Positions 36,591-48,349 of a DNA stretch of 64,000 nt are shown in pieces. Position numbers and translations under genes: made by a program. Below the pieces are notes generated by a model. It searched no databases, was not told where the DNA came from, and saw only the letters and a program-made list of their open reading frames with translations. Source of the stretch: Cryptomeria japonica. Taxonomy: Eukaryota > Streptophyta > Pinopsida > Cupressales > Cupressaceae. Positions within the stretch are counted from its first letter, which is position 1, and every line of letters starts with the position of its first letter. The DNA lies in the NCBI RefSeq assembly GCF_030272615.1, contig NC_081413.1, positions 22,942,501-23,006,500 of the forward strand, read 5' to 3'.

Positions 36591-38689
36591 ATGTGATTGA
36601 AACAAAAATTATTAAGAATAAGTAAGAATAAGAAATCAATATTTTTATATATTAAAAAAAAAAAAAATCAGTTGAGTTTTTGGATTAAGTTAAGTGGGTT
36701 ATTACATTGTTATCTTGTTACAAGTGAATCTTGAAACTATTTCATACAATCTTCCCTATCCGTAAGGTATCTCCTAAGCCTTACCAGTTCTCTGCTCACT
36801 CTGACTAAATCTCTACCAACTAAGTCACTATCGTACTGGATCTTCTCTTCTTACTCACTGCTCTCTCTCTTCTCACTGTTGCTACTTATCGGTTCACATT
36901 TCTCTCTGTCAATTCTCACCTCCTTTGGCTCTCTGCTACTCTCCACAAGTACCATACTTAGTTGGTTCTATGCCTACCTACTCTGCAACTTCCTTCACCT
37001 TTGTTGTGCTGGTATGGACACTACCACTTCTGCTCTTCTACCGGTTGAACACTTCAACCTAGTTCTCACTCCTTCTTACTCTCTTCTCATATATTCATGG
37101 AGAACTTCACTATTTTTCTCTTACATGCAGAAGTAATAGTTAGTCACTTTGCAACAGCACAATCTTCTACCATTCAGCAGCACCAACTATCTCTTAGGCT
37201 CACGTATTTATGACCCTGACTTCCTACCAAAAACCAATTCAAACTTGGCACCTTAGGGTTTTCTTCTCTTATCATGAGATACATCGAATCCAATCAAATA
37301 TGATCAGAACACAACTCAGAGATGTCTATCTACATATATCTACAATTTTCATGCCTTCCAGAACACACCTTCCTTCTTCAGTAGCCTGCAATCAATCTTT
37401 CAGCTTTTCTCAGTCAATTGGCTTAAATGGCCCATCTATCTCCTTTTCCTACTTCGATCCGCACAATCAAACTGTCCTGGATCTCAAGCCGCACAACTCT
37501 ATAACTCTACCTCAAGCTTTGTACTCACCATTAATTTTGGACCAATCACAACTACCTCTCTAACCTTACTTCACCGACCCGTGCAGGTTTCATCAGTCAT
37601 TTCATCTCCACATGGCATCATAGTTGGTATCCACCTCATCACACTACTTTGTCAATTTATCTTGGTCACTGACCACACACTCTACCAGTTTCTCTTTACT
37701 TCTGGCTAACTAATCCTGCTAGTATCTCACATTCTATCACTTCACTCATCATGTCTGCACTTACTGCGTTGCCGGTAGAACACCTAAACCGGTCTTCAGA
37801 CATGTCTATCCAAATCATGCACATTTCTAATAGATGGAACTCTTCTACACCCACATCTTGTCCATATTACCATTGAGATATATTGATGACACCAAGTCAT
37901 CACACTCCAACTATTCTGCAACAACCTTCCTTCAGCATCTCGGTATCCCATGTATATTCTGGCAGACTCACTAGCATTCTTCTTTATTAAACCGGTTCTC
38001 CTCTCATCTGGTTTGTCAAGATGACAAACACACCATCTCAACTCCTCATTCTTCCTTCACTATCTTGGTGACACATCTTGTTTATCCGATGTGCATTTCT
38101 GATTTTATGCATTGGAGACTTCCTTATCTTCCACTTGTACAACCAGTCTCTGCATTCAATTGCCTACCTATCTTAGGTAATTATTTTGTCAGTACAAGTG
38201 TGAATTTATGGAGGGGAGGATACAACATCCACATGAAATATGTCATCCTACACTTAGAGGAAACATGCTCTGTCAATCTATCATCTAGCCAATGATAGCT
38301 TCTTCAGCCATTGGGAGTCCTGGTAGTCAACCTCACACAAGCAATTTGGTGGCCTGCTTAAACTTCTCTGGTGTTGATGTGAACCAAACAGTATTATGTC
38401 ACTTTAGTATAACCAGTGATCATCATGTAATCTCTTCATACCGGTTGACATCAAACTCTAATGCCAATAACCTCTTGTTCACTAATTTATATCAATGTCA
38501 GTGATACCAATAACATCCTATACCGGTTTGACATCAATGACAACACAATGCCAACACAAATTTTGTCCAATTTGTAGTCCACGTGCTCTAAGAATTCTTT
38601 TTGAGGTCTCATGCATGATTTAAGACCTTGGACTCTTCATTCAAATATTCTAGTCCTATTCTAGGTATTTTAAGTTAGTTTTGTGTTTA

Positions 38690-39354
38690 GGTGTAAATCG
38701 GGGTTACAAACTGGGATTACAATTCCCCTTCAAAATTCTTAGTCTGGTGTAAATCGGGTTTATAACCCCAATTTATACCACCTTATAGATAATTCTTTCA
38801 ACTCAAGTGCAAGTTGGGGTTATAACCGCAACCTACACCTAAAGCCTTAGAAATCATGTTTTTGGTGCAAGGCAGGGTTGTAACCCCGACTTACACTAAG
38901 TCTTCCTATTTCTGGTGCCGAGCGATGTTGTAATCCTGACCTACACCAAGTCCTCTCATTTTAGTGCAAGCCAAAGTAACAACCCTAATTTACACCAAGT
39001 TCTCCCTTTCTTGTGGAAGGAGGGGTTATAACCCCAGCCTACACCAAGTCTCGCCCATTTTGGTGTAGATCGGGGCCATAACCTTAACCTACACTGAGTT
39101 CTCTTTAGATGGTGGAGGGTGAGGTTATAGCCCCAACCTACATCGAGGACTTGCCCAATGGTGTACATATTGGGGTCGTTACCCAGATCTACACCCAGTC
39201 TCCCCTTTATAGTCTAATTCTGGGTTATAACCTTGACCCGCACCATTTTCCTTTATTTTTTGCCAAAGTTTTGGTGCAAATCGAGGATGCAACACCAATT
39301 TGAACCATAATTATTTCTCAGGTGTAAATCAGGGTTATAACCCTGATTCACACC
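38690..39354 (+). repeat. Palindromic-unit array, T4 3' LTR
   Basis: About 13 units of the GGTGTAAATCRGGGTTATAACCCYGATTTACACC type. The best is 39321-39354, where the two 17-base arms differ at one position with no loop. Array length differs from the 5' LTR (about ten units), so units have been gained or lost. Confidence 0.85.
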
Positions 39355-40014
39355 AAAGTTAGTTTCTTTTCTTTTTCATAAGTGCAAATCAGACTTACAA
39401 GTTTGATGTGCAACTTTATGATTATTGACCCTTCCCAAATGCACTTCATGACCACCTTTGGTCATTTTTGTCCAACTCTGGGAATTCTTCAAATCTATTT
39501 CTAAAAGTCCACTCCAGATGCCAGATTCAACACATTGGGACCAGATGAATATGAAATACAAGCTACCAAGAGAGAACATCAAGATTCTATTGGTGAAGAA
39601 TGATGAATAAGATGAGGCTCCAGACACTTAGTCATTCTTTATGCATGTCTATCCTAGTGTCATTTTGTAATCTCAATTGACACCTCAAGTGTCATTTTTT
39701 ATTCAATTTTTTACATCCAGAACTTCCACATGTCTTAAGTCAAATCGAAGTCTACATTTGACTTGTTTACAAATTGGTTGTAATTTTCCTAGTTTCATGT
39801 TGTGCCTCTCCTATATATGTGAATATTTTCATTGTAATAAGGATCTTTTGAGGATCTATCTTTTATATTAGGAATCTTTAATCTATAAGCCAAAATTCTG
39901 CCAAAGCGAAGAGCAAAAGTAAAATTTTGTGTTCTTATTGTGATTCTATAAATTTGATCAAATAAGAAGAAAGCTTTGGCATCCAAACTTTGTGTTGGAT
40001 TCATTTGTGGTTTA

Positions 40015-41161
40015 TTGGTAAATAGATTTATCACTACAATTGTTTCTCTGAAACTGACCCTGTGCGCCTAAAGAGTAGTGACAATCATGCCAATAGTTGG
40101 AGAGATTGCAGCAAAAACTAGGATCTTCCTCTACGTTTGAGAGGGGAAGCTCCCTCGTATGACCGGGGCTATTGGGGATTTTCTATACTTTTAACCTGAA
40201 AGTACATAAAGGATAAAACACAAAACTAAAGAGAGATAATCAACAAAAACTCCAATAATAGACATATGAATACCATTTGAGATTCATGGTTAATAACAAT
40301 TACAAAGAGGGTTTAAGAACAAGATATGTTTTAGATATGCAATGATGATGAAAGAAGGACAAAAAACTTTAACATATGTAAAAATAAGTTGTAATAACTT
40401 ATCCTTCGCATCCTCATTCCATCAATGACTTGTGAAAGTGCCACAAGTTGCCGATAAGAACCATTTTTAGACTTTGAACCCCTTTTGATGACTTCCAGAG
40501 ATTCACAAACTCACCAAAATTTGCATTGAGAAATCTTATTCAACTTTTCACAATCACATTATTAATCACTTTGGATAGTTGTTGAATTTATCAAAAAGGT
40601 TGATTTATTTTCTTATTGGGTTTTGGTTTGTTTAGAGGTTCCAATGACTTGTGGATGATTTAATAAACTTAGACAACTTTTTTTTTATTAAGGAGCACAA
40701 AAGAAAAACTTTTGATTAAATTTGAGCCATCCATCCTTTTTGCTATATAATTTTGGTCGAGAAAAGGAAAACATCATTATGAACAAAACCTTGTAAAATG
40801 AACATCTTACGAGCGATCAAAACTTGGATTTGATTATTTTTCAAAGCGAGGCTCTTGAAAATGTGACCTTTAAAATTTTGGAATCTTTGAACTAGTGTTA
40901 ACTTGAGAATCGTTTAGGACCCTTGAAATATCATCAAAATTTATCTTACAAATAGGTCTGATGAAATGAGATAAAACTTTTAACATACAACCATTTTTTG
41001 TGCATTCCACAAACATTTCACCTTAGTTTTATGAATAAGGGGCATTATGATAACCTAAAGACTTTTGATGAGATGATATGAACACACTTTCACCAACTCG
41101 AAGATAGAGCCTTAGGTATGTTGATTTGAAAATTTAGGCTATGTTCAAAACCAAGGCAACA
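40015..41161. mobile_element. 1.15-kb insertion in T4 3' LTR
   Basis: Absent from the 5' LTR at the matching place (22014). Flanked by TGGTTTA on both sides (40008-40014 and 41162-41168). It starts TTGGTAAATAG and ends GGCAACA, with no clear inverted ends and no coding frame I recognise. Class unknown. Confidence 0.5.
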
Positions 41162-41915
41162 TGGTTTATAGTGAGAGTGTTCTTATGTCATTCTTGTTGT
41201 AAATTCTTATTTTTCTCAAGTAAAGGTGTTATTGAGGAAATATTGTTAAAGAGTAGAAACAATTATTGGTTTTTAGACTTTGTGTCATATTTCAGCTTTT
41301 GTTTATTAGGATTAATAGAAGAGATAATAACTTTAAGACTTTGAGCTTCATATTGTTATTTCAAGAAAAGATTATCAGAAGTTGTAATAGGATATCACGA
41401 TAAAGACTTTGTGCTTTACTTTTTTGTCTTAGTACACAACTGTTGGCTACAAACAATTTTTGTAAAAGGTTGATAGGATTATAGTGACTACAAGACTTTG
41501 AGCTTGAACACTATTTTCCCATCCCAGTGAAACAATGGAGGACTTTGTGCCTTAATGGAACCTTTTCTTCTTTACTTATTTGTATTTTATCATTCATCTA
41601 TTTTTGGTTAATTTGTAACATTCAAAGTGTAAGAATTATTACTACTCTATATTGTAAATTATGTCGTGAAGAAAGAGGAAAGAATAACATCAATCTTTAA
41701 AAAAAGAGGATAGGTTGATGTACCGCCCATTTTATAATAGTAGTTTAGATTTGTATCTTATTTTATAAGGATAGAGTAGTGAATCATAGGGGGGAATTAA
41801 CAATTAGGAGAGATTTAATCTCACACATTGTTTGATGTACCACCCATTTTAGAATAGTAGTTTAGATTTGTATCTTATTTTATAAGGATTTAGTTTGCAA
41901 AGTTTTCAACCAACA

Positions 41916-43950
41916 CACCATACATACTAGATCAATGAGAACTCCTTGTGAGAGATTTCCTTTAAATTTTTGCAGTAATATGTAATTGTCCATCCTAGGT
42001 GCCTGAATAGTCACTCTTGAATCAAAGGTAATAGAAGGCTCAAGTTTAGGCTTGGATTTCTCAATAAGTTCACAACATTTGTGGCCTCTACACACATCTT
42101 AATAGAAACTATATTATTTGAAGGATTATCATCAACGATATTGATAGAATGATAAGGCAAGGGATTGATAAATATCCCCAAGTTCTGATTAGGAGGTGTC
42201 ATATATTTATTTATTTTATCATTCACACCCTCCATGACTATTGTGTTAGAATCAGTAAGATCTTGAATCACATCCTTCAACGTATTATATTTTTTAGTGT
42301 CATGGTTATTTTCATGATGGTAATGGAAAAGGGATTTACGATTGAAGGTAGGTGACAAAGGCTTAGAGGTATCTATAGGCTTGATGGGAGGAAGCTTCAT
42401 CACATAAGCATTAATAAATCTAAGCATGATACTATGCAATGATTTCAAAAGAGGAGTAAAATTATGATTTCTAGAAAGATTGATGATAAATAGGCCACAC
42501 ATGAATTTGTAGCTACTACTTGTGTATCAATATGTTTGGAAGAATTATTATTAGTCTAGATGAATTTTTTGTTTTCTTTTTGAAAATTTGAAATGATTGA
42601 TGGTAAGTATCTTCATTCTTATCAACTAGAGCCATTGATGAAGAGAATTTGAATTGACTTGCTTGAAGCTAATAATTATGAAGTACTGTGAATAATTCTG
42701 TGAAAAAAGTTAAAATAAAAGTTCATTTATAATATCCTTTTGTAAATTATTGATGAAATTATTTGAACATAACCATCAAACACATGATAAGAAATTTGTG
42801 AAATCAAGCGTTTATATCTATCAATGAAATCAGAAACTCTCTTTAACTCCTTGTTTACAATGCATTTAATTAGTTAAAGTATTTCAAATGAGGAGCAATA
42901 TTGTTTTAAAATTTTTGCACAAATGCATCAAATAATTGGTGAGAAAAGTGAATTAATTAAGGAGGCAAGGAATAATACCATTGCAATGCCTTATCTCTAA
43001 ATGTATAAGTGGGTACTTTTGTAATGAGTCTATTGTCATGAGAGAAGTCACTACACAATGTTTGGAAATATTTTTACATGAACTTTGGGATTACCTTTTC
43101 TATTTTGTAACTCCAAATTGTGAACCTCCATGTATTGTGGGACAAGAGCACAAACAATACAATCCTAGTGCAAGTGGGTTACCCAGATTTATGGTAGGGA
43201 TATTGAATTTGAATTGGGTTAAAGAAGATAATTGTTAGTTGTAACGATGAGATATTTTAAGCTAGATTATTTATTGTGGCTTGGGTGGATGAAATGGGAT
43301 TGGACATGTTGAATTGTGATGGAGGTGTAAAATTAGGATAAATAGGTACATAGATCGAGAATAGGAGGGTGGAACATTAAGGTAGGTGGGTATGTGGGAT
43401 GGTTGTGACACAAATGGAAGGGTAGTGGAAGGAGGTATGTAGGAGTATTTATTGATATAATTTATTCCATTGCTAAAATGTGTAGGATTAATATTTTTTT
43501 AGAGGTGGTAATGATGGAATATATATATGTAGGCACATTATGGAAATATTTAGGCATAGGAATGGAATGCTAAACTCAATTTTGAGAATTGGAAAGACTA
43601 AGGGATTTGTCAAAATAGTTTATTGGCATAACATTACTATCAATAATATGAACAGTTCCATGCAACACTTCCATACCATTTCCATCACTTTGAATGATTT
43701 TCCTCAATCCTTCAATCAAGGGAATTTCCTCACTATGCAAGTGTTCTTGACCTATTCATTGTTGAAGCCTATACAAGTCATTGTCAAGCTTCCCCAATTG
43801 GTCAGAATATACTTGAGTTAAGGATTCATCCTTATTATGATAAGTGCAAGGGGAATGACTCTCCATAATATTTTTTATTTCTTCTGTATGAATAGAGGAT
43901 TCACCCAAGTTCCATGGAATAGGTTATTCAACCTAGGCTCACACCCTTAG
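41916..43950 (-). pseudogene. T2 gag-protease pseudogene, upstream part
   Basis: Continuation of the T2 gag across the T4 insertion. Landmarks right to left: the LIEGL-type region (43850-43680), the gag domain near 43200-43080, the LHSIM...PPIKPID segment (42460-42380), a zinc knuckle with two Cys replaced (FHYHHENNHDTKKY, about 42340-42295), the TPPNQNL and PLPYHS segments, then QGVLIDLVCMV at the border. Many frameshifts; the longest open run is 42011-42502. Same Gag family as T1 and T3, and the T1 order of segments is kept. Confidence 0.8.
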
Positions 43951-44446
43951 TATTTAAAATTTGGGAAGCCTTAAGTATATAACTTCTTCTCTCTAGGATA
44001 TTAGTTGTGGGAAAAGGTAGTGAACTTGATATACAAAGAGGACAAATTTAAATGAACGGATTTGTATGCACAATACCTCTCATGCAATTAATAATGCAAG
44101 AAAAGATATTTAATTAAACAATTCAATTTCAAAATATAATGATTGATTGACCAACAAAATACACTAAATAAATGACAAATATGAACAAGATTTGCTTCTA
44201 AATATATAAATAATAGGAAATATCAATCATAGTTGAGCATATAAATAAAAACTTATGTACAACAGAAGTCAATTTCATCAAAATATTTAAGGTTTTTGTG
44301 AATTGTACCTCTAAATTTATGTAATTTAAGTGCATAAATGATGTATTTCATAAATGATTGCAAATGTGAAGTAATTAAATGCATACTAATAAGATATGAA
44401 AATGAAAATTAGAATCAATGCAAGAACTAGGTCACAATCATAAAAA
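43951..44446 (-). other. T2 leader
   Basis: Noncoding, aligned with the T3 leader at 14755-15174 (shared landmarks AATGATGTATTTCA and ATTGCAAATGTGAA). The primer-binding site is decayed beyond safe recognition here (near 44427-44440). Confidence 0.6.
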
Positions 44447-44838
44447 AAATATAATGGAAATAGGATTCAGAATTGTATGCATGCAAACTATGAACTAGAC
44501 CTACTTACAAATAGGTTTACATTTAAGCAAATGAGTGAGTTTACTTGGTGCGATCACAAATCTTATTGAAAGGGACTGAGTACAAGTTGACTTCAAGTCT
44601 TCTTGTTCGAGTTGAAAAATGAACTATAGAAAGATGTGAGCTAAATGCAAGATCTAGCACTAAAGGTGTAAAAATGACACAAATTGACATGAACATGTAA
44701 GGTGTAAAATTGGCATAAAATGGCATGAACAAGTAGTTTTAAATTTGATATGTATGAATAAATATAGATCAGGAATAAGGAAGCTAAGAAGAACTCATGT
44801 CTAAAATGTGGGCTTGAAAGTGTGAGATAATTGTGCTC
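44447..44838 (-). repeat. T2 5' LTR remnant
   Basis: Aligns with 15175 to about 15530 of the shared T2/T3 LTR (landmarks GCATGCAAACTATGAACTAG and GGAAGCTAAGAAGAAC). Similarity stops near 44838. The missing 1 kb of LTR is not seen elsewhere in the window. Confidence 0.6.
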
Positions 44839-44909
44839 TGCACAAGGGTATGTGCACAAAGATGGTGGCCAGAAAAGTGGACACCACCCAAAAAAAACAT
44901 GGAAAAACA

Positions 44910-45090
44910 AGCAGTGTGTACGCGGTTATAAAATTTGCAATTCCCAGGTATGCGGTTAGGTTTGTTCTTCTCGAGCCTAGAGAAGGTAGTGTGTACGTGC
45001 TTCTTTTAGGAAAATGAGTGCGTACGCGCTATGCCTAGGAAGATGAGCGCGTACACACTAATAATCCAAATATTACTGCATACGCGATGC
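44910..45090 (+). repeat. X1 left subterminal repeats
   Basis: Six motifs in 180 bp: GTGTGTACGCGGTTA, GGTATGCGGTTAGG, GTGTGTACGTGC, GTGCGTACGCGCTA, GCGCGTACACACTA and CTGCATACGCGATG. The core GCGTACGC is palindromic. CG-rich motifs stand out in AT-rich DNA and may be transposase or activator binding sites. Confidence 0.7.
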
Positions 45091-45216
45091 CTATTAAAAA
45101 AAGTTTTTAAAAAAAAATTTGGTCTCATTTACTCATGAATAGCGTGTTTTTACTTCATTTTTTTTTCATTTCCTCTCCTAAACCGCGAACAGGGTGCTAG
45201 ATTTGTCCTCCAAGTT

Positions 45217-47841
45217 ATGGATCAAGGTTAGTTTTTGTTTATTTTTGTCTTTCTTTCCCATTTGTTCAACTTGTTTTACATTTTGAATTTAATTTCATTA
45301 ATTTTGTTTAGGTTTTTTCATTTTTTGTTTCAAAAACCAGATTCTTCTAATCCACAACAAGAACAACCAAATGCACCTCCTGAAAACCGACAAGAAAAAC
45401 CAAATACCCCTCCTGAAAAAACACAAGAACAACCCCCAATTCCTCCTTTTGACCATACACCCGAAACACAGGAGCAATTAATTAATCAGTTAGGACAAAA
45501 TACGCCTAAAATCAATAGACTGATTGTTAAATTGAAAACTTCTAAACTTGAGCATCATCAATCCCTCGCCACTAGCCTAGAAACATTAGCTAGCAGTGCC
45601 ATAGTTGTTTCCACACAAATTACCAAATGGGGAAGCTTTAGGGATAGGTGTCATCAATTCTATGCTAATGGGCTATCATACAATGGAGTAAAAAACAAAA
45701 ATATTACTAAACAACAAATATGTGCCCTTTTCGTTGATCCCAAAACTGGTTAGTCATTACCTCTTAATGCAAAGAGGTTTCCCATAAACTAGTGTACCAA
45801 TGTGCAGATGAAGAATCTTTTTTGGCAGAGATGGTGGATGGTCTTTGATGATCCACCTTGTAATAATTATGAGGTGCCATTATATTTTTTGAGAAAAGTA
45901 TATTGTGAGTTTGTGCTGAATGTGCACCCAAACTATTTTGACATGAGAGAGTTCCATGGTAGAGGTGGTGGCTCTGCCCAAGATAGACCTAGAGCTTGTA
46001 GGTGATTACCTGCGGAGAGTCGCCACCCCCTATCACCCAAACCCAAGGTGCATCAGGTTGTCCTAGTAGAGATGAAAGAGTCGATGAACCTATAGACTCT
46101 TCAGGTGGCCACACTATTGACTGGTGCCATCATCCAGCATGGGACGTCATTAGCACAGCCTAGTGTATTGGATGATGAGCCATTAGGTGGCGACAAAGAG
46201 CCCATCCAACATATGTGTGTCATTTGCTTGGGGATATACTTGGGGATAGATGATGCAACCGGTGCAGATGGATCCTCATCTCATTTGTGCATGATTTGCG
46301 GGAGTAGATGTCAAGCTCGCACGACTAAGGATTTTGTGCTGATAGATGAGTTGATGGACATGGTGTTTGCCCATGAGCGACAGACACAGGTGTGTTGATT
46401 TGAATTCATAGAATTTTATTTATCAGTCACTTTAAATTTGTAATTACATAAATGAATTTTCATTTATACATCGATTTAAATTGAGACAAACAATATGCAT
46501 TTCAAGATGCAGCAGCAGTATCCCATACTCCTCCCCCAGTTACTATAGCTACAACTTCAAAGCCTGACGTATAAATTTTGTACCATGTTAAAATAGAATA
46601 GTACACTTTGAATTCAAAAAAATACAAGATATACTAACAATCTTTAATTCTTGGTCCATTTTTTGGTTGGTAGGTGTTGACAGGGGACGAAATGTCCTAG
46701 ATTGATGACATCATGCTCTTAGCGATCGATTTTGTCCTACAAGGCTATACGGTATCATATTTTGTACAACCCTTTTTTATAAATTGTTTTTATGGAATAT
46801 GCAAGTCATTACATTTTAGATTTTTAAAATTATGTTTAATTTATTATCTGTACTAATATCTCATGTTAATTTTGTTTTTTTAGGGTACCCCATCCACATC
46901 TAGGGCTTGTCCTAAGAAAAAGAATTCCTCGAAGACACCAAAACATGGGAAGAAGGTAATTAAACACATTTTTAGTTGTACAATTTCTTGAAAATGTTGA
47001 AATTAAATATTAGTTGGGGTTTGTAGATTGATTAGTGTTTTTTGTCTATTTTACATGTGCAGCGGCCATTGAGCTATGTGGATTTGTTGAATGCACCTGA
47101 TTCGCCGATGGATCAAGAGAGGGCGGAGGTATGTATATCAACTTTATTTTCTTGATTTCATGATTATATACACTCATACATGTGAACTTGTGATATATTA
47201 TGATCTTATAATTTTTCATACAGGAAATATCCATACCTATTTCATCAATAGCGAACCCTCCTCCGTGCATTGGAGAAGCATCTCAGGATCCGGTACACTT
47301 TTGTTTGATATGTAAAATTAATTGTTTTTAACCTTCAATACTTATCATTATATTAATTGTATTTAATCTTTGAACATTTTTTGTATAGGTAATAGCGATA
47401 GTTTCTACATTGATGGTGAGCCATCCTCAGTCCATTGGAAAAGCATCTCAGGCACAAGTACGTCATTATTCTCTATATTATACCTTTTAAGTGTTTTTAA
47501 TGTATTTATGTTAGTACATTATATTAATTGTACATTTAATCTTCAATACACCCCTTCACAGTACAGCCATAACGTGGATCCATTTAAGTATGTCTTCAAG
47601 AAAACTCCTAAGAGTGACAAGGAGAGGAGAGCGAAGACATTAGCTCCTAGATCAGCCGATGAGGTAATCTACATTTCAATTGTAGAGGAATTATAGTTAA
47701 ATACATAGTTATGTTGTTAATTATGAACTATTTTCTATAAAAGAATTCTAACTTGGCTTTTGAATTGTGGTTTTGCAGCCATCTACAGAGCCATGTACTG
47801 CATCAAAGAGGCTTGATTATGATGATCCACCACAAGTTTAG
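45217..47841 (+). pseudogene. X1 left gene, ten exons, unknown product
   Basis: I do not recognise the product. Exons: 45217-45226, 45341-46389, about 46509-46568, 46674-46751, 46884-46955, 47063-47128, 47224-47292, 47389-47457, 47562-47663, 47779-47841. Almost all introns have GT...AG ends, and exons from 46674 on are whole numbers of codons in one phase. The exon 1/2 joint gives a clean start, MDQDSSNPQQEQ. Exon 2 (349 codons) begins Pro/Gln/Glu-rich, has a WQRWWMVFDDPP stretch and a C-x2-C-x20-C-x2-C zinc-ribbon-like motif (46216-46299). It is broken by four in-frame stops with no frameshift; a fifth is in the 46674 exon. The acceptor of the third exon is unclear. The late exons are Pro/Ser/Lys-rich and exons 7 and 8 look duplicated. 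Possibly the regulatory or DNA-binding partner of the right gene. Confidence 0.7.
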
Positions 47842-48349
47842 GATTATATAGTGTTAGTTTTGGTCATAGAATGCCCAATACATGTAGATATATTCTACAT
47901 TTTTATTGTATGTTGATTTAGACATGGCATATGCCACATTTTTGTAATACTTGTATTGACTTGGTAGGCATGCCTTTTTTTATATATATAAATATCAATA
48001 TTTGATCCAATAAATGTGTACTGAGTTCATTATTTTGTATTCATTATATTTTGTGGGTGTCCTTTTATAAATTTAAATGAATATTTACATATGTAATCAA
48101 TAATATGAATATAAACAACAAAAATATATGATATAAAACATTGCAATCGTGGAATACGATTTGATAAAATTTCTAAAATGTTGAATTAACCCTACAAAAC
48201 TCCTTGTATTCAGTTCATTATTCCGTATTTGTTGTATTTGGTGGCTACCCTTTTAAAAATTTAAATGAATATTTTCATATGTAATCAACAATACGAATAT
48301 AAACAACAAAAATCGACAATATGAATATAAACAACAATATGTGTTTAGT
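47842..48349. repeat. Direct repeat downstream of X1 left gene
   Basis: About 48010-48120 recurs as 48200-48310 (landmarks TTCATTATTYYGTATT and AATTTAAATGAATATTT, then ATGAATATAAACAACAAAAAT). AT-rich, noncoding, probably part of the 3' flank of the left gene. Confidence 0.7.
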
